Assembly: GCA_027625915.1 (NCBI GenBank)
Contig: JANTQA010000072.1
Span: 806,001-870,000 of the forward strand
Direction of reading: 5' to 3'
Length of the DNA stretch: 64,000 nt
Origin: Anaeramoeba flamelloides
Taxonomy: Eukaryota; Metamonada; Anaeramoebidae
Part shown: positions 35,201-45,749 of the stretch, one piece after another
Position numbering within the stretch: the stretch's first letter is position 1
Layout of the letters: the number at the start of each line of letters is the position of its first letter
Notes under the pieces: generated by a model
What the model was told of the DNA's origin: nothing
Seen by the model: the letters and a program-made list of their open reading frames with translations, nothing else
Databases searched by the model: none
Made by a program: the position numbers and the translations under genes

Positions 35201-37549
35201 ATCACATAAAAAATGAAATTATAAAAAAATATAGTAATATGAAATTACCATTTGGGTTTACCAAAGTTAATGATCCGTTTAAATCAGAAAATTTAACAGC
35301 AGATAAGATATTAAAATTTTTTCAAATCTTACCAATGTTATCAAATGATTTTGATAAAGACACTTTAGAGTATCTTTATTGTTTTAATAAAGTTACTGAA
35401 ATAATATTCACCCCAAATTTTTATTATTTCAATGCAGAATTATTTATCACAAAAATTCAAAAACTATTATCTATGCAGAAAGATTTTACCACAAAAGCAC
35501 ACATTACCATGATTCCTAATGTACATTTAGGTATTCATGGGATTCTAAATGTATTGGTGAACGGTTCAATTTTTTGTACAGGATTGGCGCTTGAGCAATT
35601 TCATAAGAACTTTAAAACAATTAGAAAAATGTTATCATTGGGCGAACCTGAATTATTCAATCATTTCATGAAATATGAAATTTTTAAAAAATATATGAAA
35701 TTATCATTGTTACATAAAATTAGAATTTACAAAGACAAAAAAATTATACAGAAGGAATTCGCCAAAAATAATCTCTATACAGTTATTACGAATCGGCATA
35801 TATTCCATAAAGGTGATCAAATTATTTATAACCGTGCAAAACCAATTTATGGGATTATAATTCGGATGAATAGGCTCGAAAATAACAAAAAAAATGTAGT
35901 AATTCACAATTATTCATTTTATAAATGTAATTCAGATAAAACAAAAAAGTATTATATTCTCAACGGCAAACTTGAAATAATGATCAATAAAAATAGTATT
36001 TGGAAAAAAATACATTTAATTCCGATAAGAATAAAAGAAAAATACAACTCTGAAAAAACTGTTTATATCAAAAATAAATATTATCTATCCCACACTTTGG
36101 TAAATTTATCCGTCGAAAAGGACAGAATAAATTTATATACTAAAGGTATCATTCCCGGTTCGTTTCGAAAGGAACTGATAAATCTAAATTTCATGGAAAC
36201 AATAAAAAAACATAAATTATTCAAGTATATTTATGAAATGGATTATAGTTTCAGATTGAATTATGATTTATATTTAGAATCTGAAAAAAACAGAAGATTA
36301 TTACAACAATCAAAAAAAAAGAAAATTCAATAGCACAGATGATATTATATCAGTTGATTTTTCAAAAAAGGAATTTACACTACTTAATAATTTATTTCAA
36401 AAATTAGAAATGAAATTTCAAAAAATATCCGATGGGTCAGTAAATAAAAATGAAATGTGTATAAATAAGAAAATTGCAAATAATAATAAATATGATCAAG
36501 TTAAAAAAATTCAACCAGAGCCAAATAAAATCATGGAACGTACCGAAAATAATCTTAGAAATGATGATAAAATGAGAAGTGAATTAAATGAGAGGATAGA
36601 ATTAACCAATACATCAAGTTATACAAATAAAAATTTATTACAAGATGAAAAAATCATTAATTTATCAGATCCAGAATTTGATAACTTTACTGAAGAATTT
36701 CATAACGATATAATAATTCTTGAAAAGAAAAAAGCTTTTCCTCATCTGGTGTTAAAAAATACTCAAAACTATATGAATGTTATTAAATATATAGAAAATA
36801 ATATAAATATAAATGAAATTTTAAATGTAAATTATCTACATTTTGTGAGACAGTTACCAAGATCCATTGAATTTTTTTTATTACTTCAACGTTCAACTAT
36901 TCATTCAATAGATTTTAACAGTTTAAATGATGGCCAATATATAACTGACGCAATCATTAATAATGCTCTTAATTGGATATCTTACCAATTTCAAAAAACA
37001 TCCAATTTTAATCTAATTTATATGTTTGATTTTTTTTATATATCTACACATATTAATAAATTATCTGACAACCAAATGTTAAATTTATATACAGAGATGA
37101 AATTAAATATTAAAAGAATATTCATTTTCCCAATGCATACAAGAGAACATTGGTATTTAATAGTTATTTATTATGATCAAGAAAACAATATAGCTAATTT
37201 ATATTTATTAAATTCTCTAAACAACTACAATGAAAATATAAAAGATATAATTACACTTTGGAAAAAAATGATCAAAATAAAACGAAATATTATTGGAGAT
37301 AATTGTACTGGGATAAACACTGTCAGACTAAATACTATTGAACAACCAAATGGTTATGATTGTGGATTATTTTTACTCCATAATTATTATTATTTGTTAT
37401 TTTATTTATGTACAGATATCAAAAGAACAACGAATTTAGAAAAACATTTTCAAAATAAAAAGTATATTGACATAAATATACTCGAAAGTTATAGAAATTT
37501 TTGGAAAATAGTAATTATGAATTCCACAGTTAAAGGAATCCAATACTGA
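32300..37549 (+). CDS. CACTA/EnSpm-type transposase with C-terminal Ulp1 protease
   Basis: Exon A (about 32300-33113) has Cys pairs suggesting zinc binding (ICKKCYTLF, CNNQDCKRG, YYLCPACM), then a Ser/Asp/Lys-rich linker. Exon B (33259-33748) has ADEISTALFTWKLKFGISD and ends FFIDGHRTNKT. Exon C (34237-35012) holds IPWRFFADSPEANKARMRG followed by GYNSCAFCK, the expected Tnp2 second-Asp and Cys region. Exon D (from 35155) contains PNVHLGIHGILN and GLALEQFHKNFKTI, resembling DUF4218 of CACTA transposases. GT..AG junctions with matching phases are seen at all three introns; intron 2 houses two MITEs. The C48 domain (36410-37549) has REHWYLIVIYY and PNGYDCGLFLLHNYYY, but LLNSL has Asn where the catalytic Asp is usual. 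Two one-base shifts at A-runs (35208-35213 and 36312-36320) break the frame; without them transposase and protease would be one polypeptide. It is a plain DNA transposon, probably no longer active as assembled. Confidence 0.7.
33795..33964. mobile_element. MITE family 1, fossil in transposase intron 2
   Basis: Blurred ends TACAATCTGATCCAC and GTGGAACTGATTGTA with a recognisable CTCAAATCTC arm. It is older than the adjacent copy at 33978. Confidence 0.7.
33978..34179. mobile_element. MITE family 1 in transposase intron 2
   Basis: A full copy, and the last family-1 copy in the window, lying wholly within the 488-nt second intron of the CACTA transposase gene. Confidence 0.95.
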
Positions 37550-37696
37550 GTATTTTTGAAATTTTGATCCCAAATAAAAATCAATTTTATCTTTTAATTT
37601 GTATTTTGATAATATTGGAGAATTAAATGATAGTGGATTTTGAATAAAATGAATTTTTCAATAAATTAAGTGAGGGCACGACAAATAGCAAGCAAA
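37550..37696. other. Spacer, possible 3' end of the CACTA element
   Basis: A TAGTG pentamer at 37631-37635 is the reverse complement of CACTA and could be the right terminus, but no matching left end was found near 32 kb. Confidence 0.25.
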
Positions 37697-38190
37697 AAAT
37701 TGCAAAATGCAAAAAAATGCAAATTTTTTTATTTAATTTTTTTAAAAAAATGTGCAGTTAAATTTCTGTCTTACATTGAAAATTTCATTTAATTAACATC
37801 AATGAAGATGTTTTTATAACAATTTTATTGGTAACATTCTGATCTTTGAAAATAAAAGTGAAAATAAAACCATTTTTTTATTTTTTTCAAATTTTTAAAA
37901 TTTTTTATTATAATATTTTATCAAAACTAAATACAAAATACCATTGTTAAATTTTAAAAATAAATGTATTGGTGAATACATTTATTATAATAATATAATA
38001 ACTCACTGTATTATGAAAATTCAAAAAAAATAGCAAGATCTCAAAAAAAAAAAAAAAATCTCAACATTTCACTCTTAATCACTAAAATTCACTATAATTC
38101 ACCACCTAGTACTTCTCAACTAAATACCATTCCAAGATAAAAGATCTTTAACTTGAATAAATTTTACTAAAAAACTATTTGAAAATGTTA
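37697..38190. repeat. Left terminal inverted repeat of the 8-kb element
   Basis: Partner of 45250-45741. It contains a CAAGATCTCAAAAA motif that also occurs in unrelated dispersed repeats of the window. Confidence 0.8.
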
Positions 38191-38283
38191 ATATTAAGTT
38201 AATTATTTTAAAATAAAAAATAAAATGTATAAAAAAATTAAAAAAAAGATAGAAATTTGATCATTAAAAATATTTTGAAAGAA

Positions 38284-38968
38284 TTACTTTTTTAATCTTT
38301 CCTTTATATAATTGTGATAATTAAATTTTTTATTCTTTGAAAATTTATTCAAATTGGATTTTAATTTTATTCTTGTTGCATTCTCATAAATATCAAAACG
38401 CCTTTCATTTTTTGCCCATTCATAAAAAATATACCGTGAAAATTGAAATTGTTTATTTTTTTCACATAATGCAAACCAAGGAAAATAATATGAAGCCACA
38501 AAACACATATAAATCCCATTAATCAGTTTGAAAGGTAATACCCTCTTTGTATCCCTCCAATCACAGTTAAAACATAACAATTCCACATCTTTGCCAAATC
38601 GTGGATAGAAATAATTTTTAAATTGTTTAATCATATTTTTAATGTTATCCCAAATTTGATCCCTTTCAAGACCAATCGGCTTTCTATTAATACTAATTTT
38701 ATGATTATTAATTTTTTTAATATAAGAATATTGGTGCGATTCAATTTCACTAAATTGGGGTTTCAATTGTGATTTCACCATAAAATTAAAAGCAAATCTT
38801 TTACAATAATAATGATCTATTTCAAATTTTGGAAATTTTTTAATATTTTCCAGATTAACTACATAATTGTAATTCTTTTTTTTTTTACCAAACTTATTTT
38901 GTTTTTTATTATTGGTGTTTGGATAATACTTTTTTCTTTTTCGATTGATTTTTCCATCAGAATCTATT

Positions 38969-39012
<44 letters not shown>

Positions 39013-39709
39013 GAATTGTTTTTCTAATATTCTTTTATTTTTTAACTTATCTTTAAAAATTTCCAAATATCCTTTTTTATTATAAATTTTTTTATAATTA
39101 TTTCGTAAGTTTGAAATTAATTCTTTCATCTTCTCGATTTTCCATTTTTTTTTAAAATCTTCAAGATCAATTATAAGTTTTATTTTATTTAAAATTTTCA
39201 TAATATTTTTTACTTCAATTACTGGAAAGTTGTTTCTTTCGTGTTTATTTATTAGTTGAAAAATAATAATATTAAGATTTTTCTTATTATTTATATTTAA
39301 TTCTTTATTTTCAATTTCAATTTTTTTTTTTAAATAAGTAAATGTGTGTTCATAATTGGGTTTTGATAAAAATTGTTCTTTTTTATTATTTTTGTTATTT
39401 GATCTTTTCTTTATAACTATTTTTTTAATTTTTTTCACTTTTTTCTTTTTATTATATTTATCCCTTTCTATTATTTTTTCTAGATCAATAATATTAGAAA
39501 ATAAAAAATTCTTAATAAAATTATAATTGTTTTTATCTTTTGATTTCATAAAAATGTTATGATATAAACTACTGCTATGAATTGTTTTATTATCGGAATA
39601 ATATTTTAAATCGGCACATCCTTCAGGGTATAATATGTTATATAATTGTAATTTTTTTTGATATTTTAAATTGCGTACATATTTTATAATATTTACACTA
39701 GAAAACCCT
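38284..39709 (-). CDS. Unknown Lys/Asn-rich protein of the 8-kb element (A)
   Basis: The first ATG gives 421 residues (from 39549), but the frame stays open upstream to about 39709, next to a possible acceptor TATATAG|GG after a TA microsatellite. This suggests an earlier exon. The N-terminal half is highly basic and low complexity. Residues about 180-200 are a Ser-Glu run encoded by an (ACTTTC)n microsatellite (about 38969-39010). The C-terminal half looks globular and contains LLCFNCDWRDTKRVLPFKL and then WFALCEKNKQFQFSRYIFYE followed by W. That last block has the same residues and spacing (WF-x7-Q-x2-F-x3-IF) as blocks in the ORFs at 39813-40337 and 45750-46453. I do not recognise the family. 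Linkage to the inverted repeats suggests a transposon-encoded accessory protein. Confidence 0.6.
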
Positions 39710-39812
39710 ATATATATATATATATATATATAAATAATGATAAGGTTGAAAATTATAATAACTTTAGAAATTAGAAGAAAAATGAAATGAAAATGGTAGA
39801 ATTTTGATTTTT

Positions 39813-40337
39813 TTATTTTTTATTTTGTTGAAAACGATCATAAACACTAAAAAAGATTTCATTGATGAATATATTTTGATTTTTTATTGAAAATTTAGAG
39901 AACCATTTTTTACTTTTTTGAGCAATAGTTCTGAGAAAATTTTTTTGTTTAACATTAAACTGATTTTGTTTAATAAAATGTTTTGGATTAAAATTAAATT
40001 TTTCAACTTTTTTTTTAAACGATTTTAAATCGTTATTTGTTGAAAAATTATGTAAAAAAGAGTTAGGATAATTTTCAGATTGAATTTTGTTAAAAAAATA
40101 AATGGAAGAACGTAGAATTGATCTAAGTTCTTTTTTTTCGAATTTGATTTTGTTCCAAATTATTGTAGTTTCATTTTGATTTGGGTATCGATAAAATAAT
40201 TGTGTAGTTAAATATTTTGGTTCAAGGACTGGGATTCCTATTTTATTATCTGTAATATTCGAACGATTTATATGGTTATTGTATGAAATTAATAATTGAA
40301 TAGCATGATGATTTAGTATTTTTTTGTCAATTTCCAT
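39813..40337 (-). CDS. Unknown protein of the 8-kb element (B)
   Basis: A 174-residue frame with a true ATG at 40337. It is rich in Asn, Lys, Phe and Ile and has no signal peptide or membrane segment. Its C-terminus carries WFSKFSIKNQNIFINEIFF, which fits the WF-x7-Q-x2-F-x3-IF pattern of ORF A and of the ORF to the right of the element. It lies upstream of ORF A on the same strand, 103 bp away from the start of that frame, so the two may be exons of one gene. No good GT donor joins them. Function unknown. Confidence 0.55.
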   Translation of the reverse strand: MEIDKKILNHHAIQLLISYNNHINRSNITDNKIGIPVLEPKYLTTQLFYRYPNQNETTIIWNKIKFEKKELRSILRSSIYFFNKIQSENYPNSFLHNFSTNNDLKSFKKKVEKFNFNPKHFIKQNQFNVKQKNFLRTIAQKSKKWFSKFSIKNQNIFINEIFFSVYDRFQQNKK

Positions 40338-41150
40338 TATTGTATTAGTATTAATTCCTTTAAGTTATATATATATATATATATATATTATTATTATTAT
40401 TAAAAAAAATCAAAAATAAAAATGTTAGTTTTAATTTCTGTTCTCTTGTGTATATTTTATTGAAGTAAGAAATAAAATATTGTTTCTACTTTAAAATTGA
40501 AGAACTATAATTGTTTAGAAAATTGAAATGAGTTTGAGAAGTCTTTTTTTTTTCTTCTCTCTCTAAAATGTTAAACTACGCTGAAAGGAAACTCGAAATT
40601 AAAAAGCATCGACAAAATGAAAATCATAAATGTGAAGAAAATAATATTAATAAAAACCTTATTAGAATTGAAATTAGAAATAAAATATTTAAAGATAAGA
40701 TCAAAACTTAATAAAGTTTTTCCATTTCATGTTAACATGATTTTTTTTTTGATCTAACATAAAAAAGTATTCCCTTGACTTTCTTATCCTTCAACTAATT
40801 TCAATTTAAATAGGAGTTTGAGAACTTTTGACGTAGATTTGATCGATTTGTCCATCAAGTAATTGAATGGAAAATTGTACTGAAAAAAATATTTTTGATT
40901 GCAATTTTCATTTGTTTTTAAAAGCAATTTTAGGAACAAATTATCAACTTTAAGAGTTGGCTGTATGGTAAATAGAGGAGAGTATTGTAAAATTGAGTAG
41001 AGCTTGTGAATAACAATGTGTAAGATCTAGTCTTAGGTAGAGCCAGAGTAAAAGTGGTAGTAATTGTTTCAAACTAATTTTAGTGTTTTTTGTTAGTAGT
41101 TATTTGTGGTTTTTTGTTTGTTTGAAAGAAGTTTTAAAAGAATTAAGAGA
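40338..41150. other. Gene-free stretch inside the 8-kb element
   Basis: AT-rich spacer beginning with a (TA)n run at about 40366-40388. No protein-like frame or RNA gene was recognised. Confidence 0.5.
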
Positions 41151-41265
41151 GTTTAAAAGATCTTTAAAAGGTCTTTTAAAGAAAATGAAAAAAGTTTAAA
41201 AGGTCTTTAAAGCATCTTTAAAAGGTCTTTAAAAGGTCTTTAAAGGAAAGCTAAAATTTCAGGTT
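41150..41265. repeat. Short tandem array, AAAAGGTCTTTAA-type
   Basis: Seven or so imperfect units of TTTAAAAGGTCTTTAAA, 15-20 bp each, in direct orientation. Confidence 0.75.
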
Positions 41266-41679
41266 TGCTTAAAGGAAAGAAAAAAGCTTCACAAGTCGAA
41301 TGGAACGGCTGTATGTTTCTACACTTAAAAAGAGTATCCACTGACCTTCGAATATGAATAATCCTTAAAGATAAACATTCTCTTAGGGTTATTAATATCT
41401 CTTGTAATTTTTCTGAAATTTTCCTAGCAGTGTGTTCTCAACAAAACAAAAAAAATTTCTCGATCAAATAAAAACAAGGACGTATTTGGAAAAATTAAAT
41501 GAAACAAAAAAAATGATTTAATTCATTTCGAAAAATCAAAGATTATTTCCTAATTGATAAAAAGGCTATTATTATGTTTCGTTTAACTGTTTTAACTGTG
41601 CCCCAAATTATGAATTTTAGTTTATTAAATGGCAAAGTTCTTAGGTTGACAATTCTTATTAATTTTCCTCGCACCGGAA

Positions 41680-42215
41680 GATATGATCGTTTGTTGAAAC
41701 TTAAAAATATTTTTTTGATTGAGGGTGGAATAAAAAAAAAAAAAGATAAAAAAGAAAAAGTAAAGTTTTACTATCTAGCTGAGTTTCTTTTGTGAGCTTT
41801 GTTTCTCGATTCTCCATTCTGTTTATAACTTTTGAGTGTACATATAATTGATTAAGAATAGACAAATTCGGGGTTTTCAGCAAGGATCGTTTGATAAAAT
41901 ATAAAATTGGTGAATGTTGTTTGTTATTTAAAAAAAAAAAAAAGATAAAGAAGAAAAAGAAAAATTTTACTATCTAGTTGAGTTTCTTTTGTGGGCTTTG
42001 TTTCTCGATTCACCATTTGGCTTATAACTTTTGGGTATACATATAATTGATTAAGAATAGACAAATTTGGGGTTTTCAGCAAGGATCGTTTGAAGAAACA
42101 TAAAATTCGTAAAAGCTATTTGAAGAATAAAAAAAGATAAAGAAAAAAAATAAAAATTTTACTATCTGGCTTAGTTTTGATATTGGACTTTGTTTCTCGA
42201 TTCTCCATTTATTTT
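41680..42215. repeat. Tandem repeat, ~200-bp unit, ~2.5 copies
   Basis: Units begin at about 41731, 41931 and 42126 with an A-rich AAAGATAAAGAA tract. They share TTTTACTATCTAG, TTTGTTTCTCGATTC, TAATTGATTAAGAATAGACA and TTTTCAGCAAGGATCGTTTG. The third unit is truncated. Short frames here are not genes. Confidence 0.85.
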
Positions 42216-42649
42216 AAAGTCTGTTGGTTTAACAAGATAGAATAATAAGCAAAAAATGAAAAAAAAATTACAGATAAGTTGTAAAAAATTAATCAGGGGT
42301 TTTTTTTTGCATTGTTTAACTTTTTTTATCTATGACATAGAACATAACTTTTTTCGGTATTTTAACAACATTTGGTTTTCAGAATTTTCATATTTTGGGA
42401 ATTTTCAATTTTTTTTTTTCAAAATCAAAAAAAGCAATTAAAATGTACTAGAGTAGATTTTTTTTGCATAATTAAGATTTTTTTTTTTGAACATAGAAAT
42501 CGATGAGTTAGGCAATTACAAATTTTCTTTTTAAGAGAGAATCTTTACTGATATTTGTAAAATAAATTTGAAAATTTGTCAACTGATCCGTATTAAAACC
42601 TCTTCCTTTTCATAATTTCTATTAGTCTTACCACGTGAAATGATATTAA

Positions 42650-43000
42650 TGGGTACGTTTTGGTAATGTGTAATTTCGTTGACATTTCATTAACATTCTG
42701 TTGACATTTCGGTAAAATTTCGTTGAGTCATTGTAATGTAATATTTTAATGATATTCTGTACATTTCAATGGTATTTAATCGATCATTTTCCTTGACATT
42801 CCAGTTTCATTTAAAAGTTTCTTTTTGGGGTTACATTTCAGTAACATTAAAGTAATGTGTAATTTTGCTGACATTTCAGTCATATTCTGTTAAAATTATG
42901 TAAACACTTCGTTGAGTCATTTTAATGTAATATTTTAATGATATTCTGTTAGCATTTCAAGAGCATTACTTAGATCATTTTCCAAATGAAACGTTTCTTT
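42650..43000. repeat. Tandem repeat, ~190-bp unit, 2 copies
   Basis: Units from about 42655 and 42845 share GTAATGTGTAATTT, CGTTGAGTCATT and AATGTAATATTTTAATGATA. Each unit also has an internal sub-repeat of about 16 bp around TTGACATTTC, giving a higher-order structure. Confidence 0.8.
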
Positions 43001-43164
43001 CTTTCATTTTTTATTATTAATCCTCATTTAATAAACTTTCAAGGAAACTTACAATTGATAATTTTGTGGCAATAAAACCTTTTTATAATAACAGACAATG
43101 GCACAAGATCGAAACCCTTCACTAACTACCTATTATTGAATTAAGATTTTTATATAATGTTATT

Positions 43165-44193
43165 TTGCGCAATCAAATTTTTAATAACAAAATAAAAACA
43201 AAAAATATTGTCAAATTTTTACGGGAGTTGCCAAAAAAATTAGAAGAGCAATTGATCCAAGTACTCAATACCATCGATTTCTGTAACCATTTCTTTTCCT
43301 CCCAAGATTATCTAAATAAAGAAGAACAAACTTCATTATTTTACTATGGCATATTCAATTTCCTTGAATATTTTCAAATCAAAATCCCAGTAGAATATAT
43401 TAAAATAAAACCTCTGAAGATTTACCAAGACATCTTGCTTATATCCAAAAAAATTGGTTTACAAACACTTTTTGAAAATCTGAAACATTTCCCAAAAATG
43501 ATCAAAATATTACCAAGCAAACAAACAATTGACAACCGATTACCCAGTTCTGAACCTGAAATTGGTTCAGATAAAAATTTACAAATTCCTTCTGTGTACT
43601 TCGATCCACCAATTTATTTAAAAAATAATAACACCCAATACAAACCATCAAGTTCGGGCAAGATAACTAGGCCATCTACTTCAGGCAATTCGACAAGTTC
43701 AAAGAATTCAGACATTCCAAACAAATTAAACAAAACAAACAAATTGATAAACTCAGAGGATCGGGAAAAAACAAAATTAAATAATCAAAACATTGATGAG
43801 AAAAAAGTTAATGAAAATTTAAGGCCTTTTGATCATATCTCAAAAGGTCAACAAAATACTTTCAGATCAAGACATTTTTTTCCAGTTCTAAATTCTGGTT
43901 ATTTTCAACATTTTCCCTCAGTTTCAGAAATGTATAATTACTTTGAAATAACCAAAAAACCCCAAATAACGTTTTGGGGGAAATTGTCAACTGAAAAGAT
44001 CAAAAAAGCATATGTGAAAGACTCTCTCAACAAATATAAATTTTCACATGGAATGCTGATGAATGATTATAAATTTACTTATGAACAAATGGGGATAATA
44101 AAACAAAACGAAATTCTCAAAGAATTTAAAGCATATTCAAAATTGAAACAAAAATTTTTTATTTTTAGACGATTATTTCGAAGAAGAAATTAA
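43165..44193 (+). CDS. Unknown protein of the 8-kb element (C)
   Basis: An open frame of about 343 codons without a convincing ATG. Position 43165 is TTG, and the frame is open back to 43126 without a Met, so the real start probably lies in an upstream exon. The first 110 residues look globular and helical (FLRELPKKLEEQLIQVL, YYGIFNFLEYFQI). A Ser/Thr/Asn-rich linker follows (about 160-235). The C-terminal third contains ITFWGKLSTEKIKKAYVKD and ends in a basic stretch. A Lys-rich tail continues in another frame after the stop. The family is not recognised. It lies within the 8-kb element on the strand opposite to ORFs A and B. Confidence 0.5.
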   Translation: MRNQIFNNKIKTKNIVKFLRELPKKLEEQLIQVLNTIDFCNHFFSSQDYLNKEEQTSLFYYGIFNFLEYFQIKIPVEYIKIKPLKIYQDILLISKKIGLQTLFENLKHFPKMIKILPSKQTIDNRLPSSEPEIGSDKNLQIPSVYFDPPIYLKNNNTQYKPSSSGKITRPSTSGNSTSSKNSDIPNKLNKTNKLINSEDREKTKLNNQNIDEKKVNENLRPFDHISKGQQNTFRSRHFFPVLNSGYFQHFPSVSEMYNYFEITKKPQITFWGKLSTEKIKKAYVKDSLNKYKFSHGMLMNDYKFTYEQMGIIKQNEILKEFKAYSKLKQKFFIFRRLFRRRN

Positions 44194-44399
44194 AGAAAAA
44201 AAAAAACAAAGAAAAAATCAAACAAATATAAAGAAAAATCAAAAAAAAAAAAGGAATGCGAAGTCAAAAAAGAAGAAAAAGAAGAGTCAAAAAGAAAAGA
44301 AGAAAAAGAAGATTCAAAAAGAAAAGAAAAACATGAAAAGCAAAAATTAATGATATTTTATTATCATTCTTGTTAAGGGACTAGTAACTCTTATTTATT

Positions 44400-45180
44400 T
44401 TTTTTTTCACAGGGGTAGTAGAGTAATTATTTACATAATGATACAATTAAACTCTATCTGCAACTTCATTTGTCAATTTTTGAGAAATAAATAATCATTT
44501 TTAAAAGTTTTCATTTTCCAATTCTATTTTCAGTCAAAAAAATCTGATCCTTTTTTATTGGGTTTTTAGATCAAATTAGAAAAATAAAAATTTGTAAAAA
44601 AAATTAATTTTGTAGAGAACCTCACTTTGAGTAATTTCTGGAAGCCTGTCTGAACAAATAACACCAAACTTTAAATCTCATTTTAAAAATACAATAAAAA
44701 TAAATCAAATAAAATATCCTTAAGATCTAAAAAATTTGAACATTTATTTTATTCACAAATCCTTAAAAAATTTCTTGGGAGTTAAATGATTAGGTAATAT
44801 TCCTTTTCAAATATTAAGAGTATAAAAAAATAAACTGTTTGTATTAAAATCAGTTATTTGATCATATTTATTTATTTTTTTTTATTATTAGAAATATACA
44901 TTTTAATTGTTTTTCTTGTTTGAAAATCTTGAAACAATTGAGAAAATAATTGTAAAGTCTATTTGATACATTTAGACATTGGGTTGTTAATGACTTTCTA
45001 TAATAATTAAGATTGGGTTTTTAATTATTTATTATAAATAATCAAATTAACAAGTATTTCTCTAGATATTATAAGTTGAATTTTCCTATCCCTAAAATTT
45101 TAAAAAAGTATTTTGAGGAGAATTTTTAATTCGATTGTTTGGTTTGTTTTTCAATTTCTCAGATTTTTTTATTTAACCCC
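44400..45180 (+). repeat. Decayed dispersed repeat (copy of 13900-14640)
   Basis: Direct partner of 13900-14640; landmarks are given there. It sits between ORF C and the right inverted repeat, so this repeat may be a piece of a related element. Confidence 0.5.
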
Positions 45181-45249
45181 TAGAAAAAATAGATTTGCTG
45201 TGTTCTTTGAATCAAAAAAATTAATAAAAATAAAAAACTTTAAAAGAAA

Positions 45250-45741
45250 CATTTTTAAATAGTTTTTTAGTAAAATTTATTCAAGTTAAAGATCTTTTAT
45301 CTTTGAATGGTATTTATTTGAAAAGTACTAGGTGGTGAATTATAGTGAATTTTAGTGATTAAGAGTGAAATGTTGAGATTTTTTTTTTTTTGAGATCTTA
45401 TTATTTTTTTTGAATTTTCATAATACAGTGAGTTATTGTATTATTATAATAAATGTATTCACCAATACATTTATTTTTAAAATTTAACAATGGTATTTTG
45501 TATTTATTTTTGATAAAATATTATAATAAAAAATTTTAAAAATTTGAAAAAAATAAAAAAAGGGTTTTATTTTCACTTTTATTTTCAAAGATCAGTATGT
45601 TTCAAAAAAAAATTGTTATAAAAACATCTTCATTGATGTTAGTTGAATAAAATTTTCAATAAAAGACAAAAATTTAACTACACATTTTTTTAAAAAATTA
45701 AATAAAAAAAATTTGCATTTTTTTGCGTTTTGCATTTTTTT
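45250..45741. repeat. Right terminal inverted repeat of the 8-kb element
   Basis: Partner of 37697-38190 in inverted orientation. Confidence 0.8.
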
Positions 45742-45749
45742 GAAATCCT

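Larger units (their letters stand above)
37697..45741. mobile_element. 8-kb element with ~490-bp terminal inverted repeats
   Basis: The left repeat (37697-38190) and right repeat (45250-45741) are reverse complements over about 490 bp. Shared landmarks are TTGCATTTTTTTGC at the outer ends, AATGTATTGGTGAATACATT, GTGAGTTATTGTATTAT in complement, and TTTTACTAAAAAACTATTT at the inner ends. Identity is high with scattered indels. Between them lie three unfamiliar ORFs and several tandem arrays. I see no recognisable transposase, polymerase or integrase inside, so the superfamily is unassigned. No clear target-site duplication was found. Confidence 0.7.
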
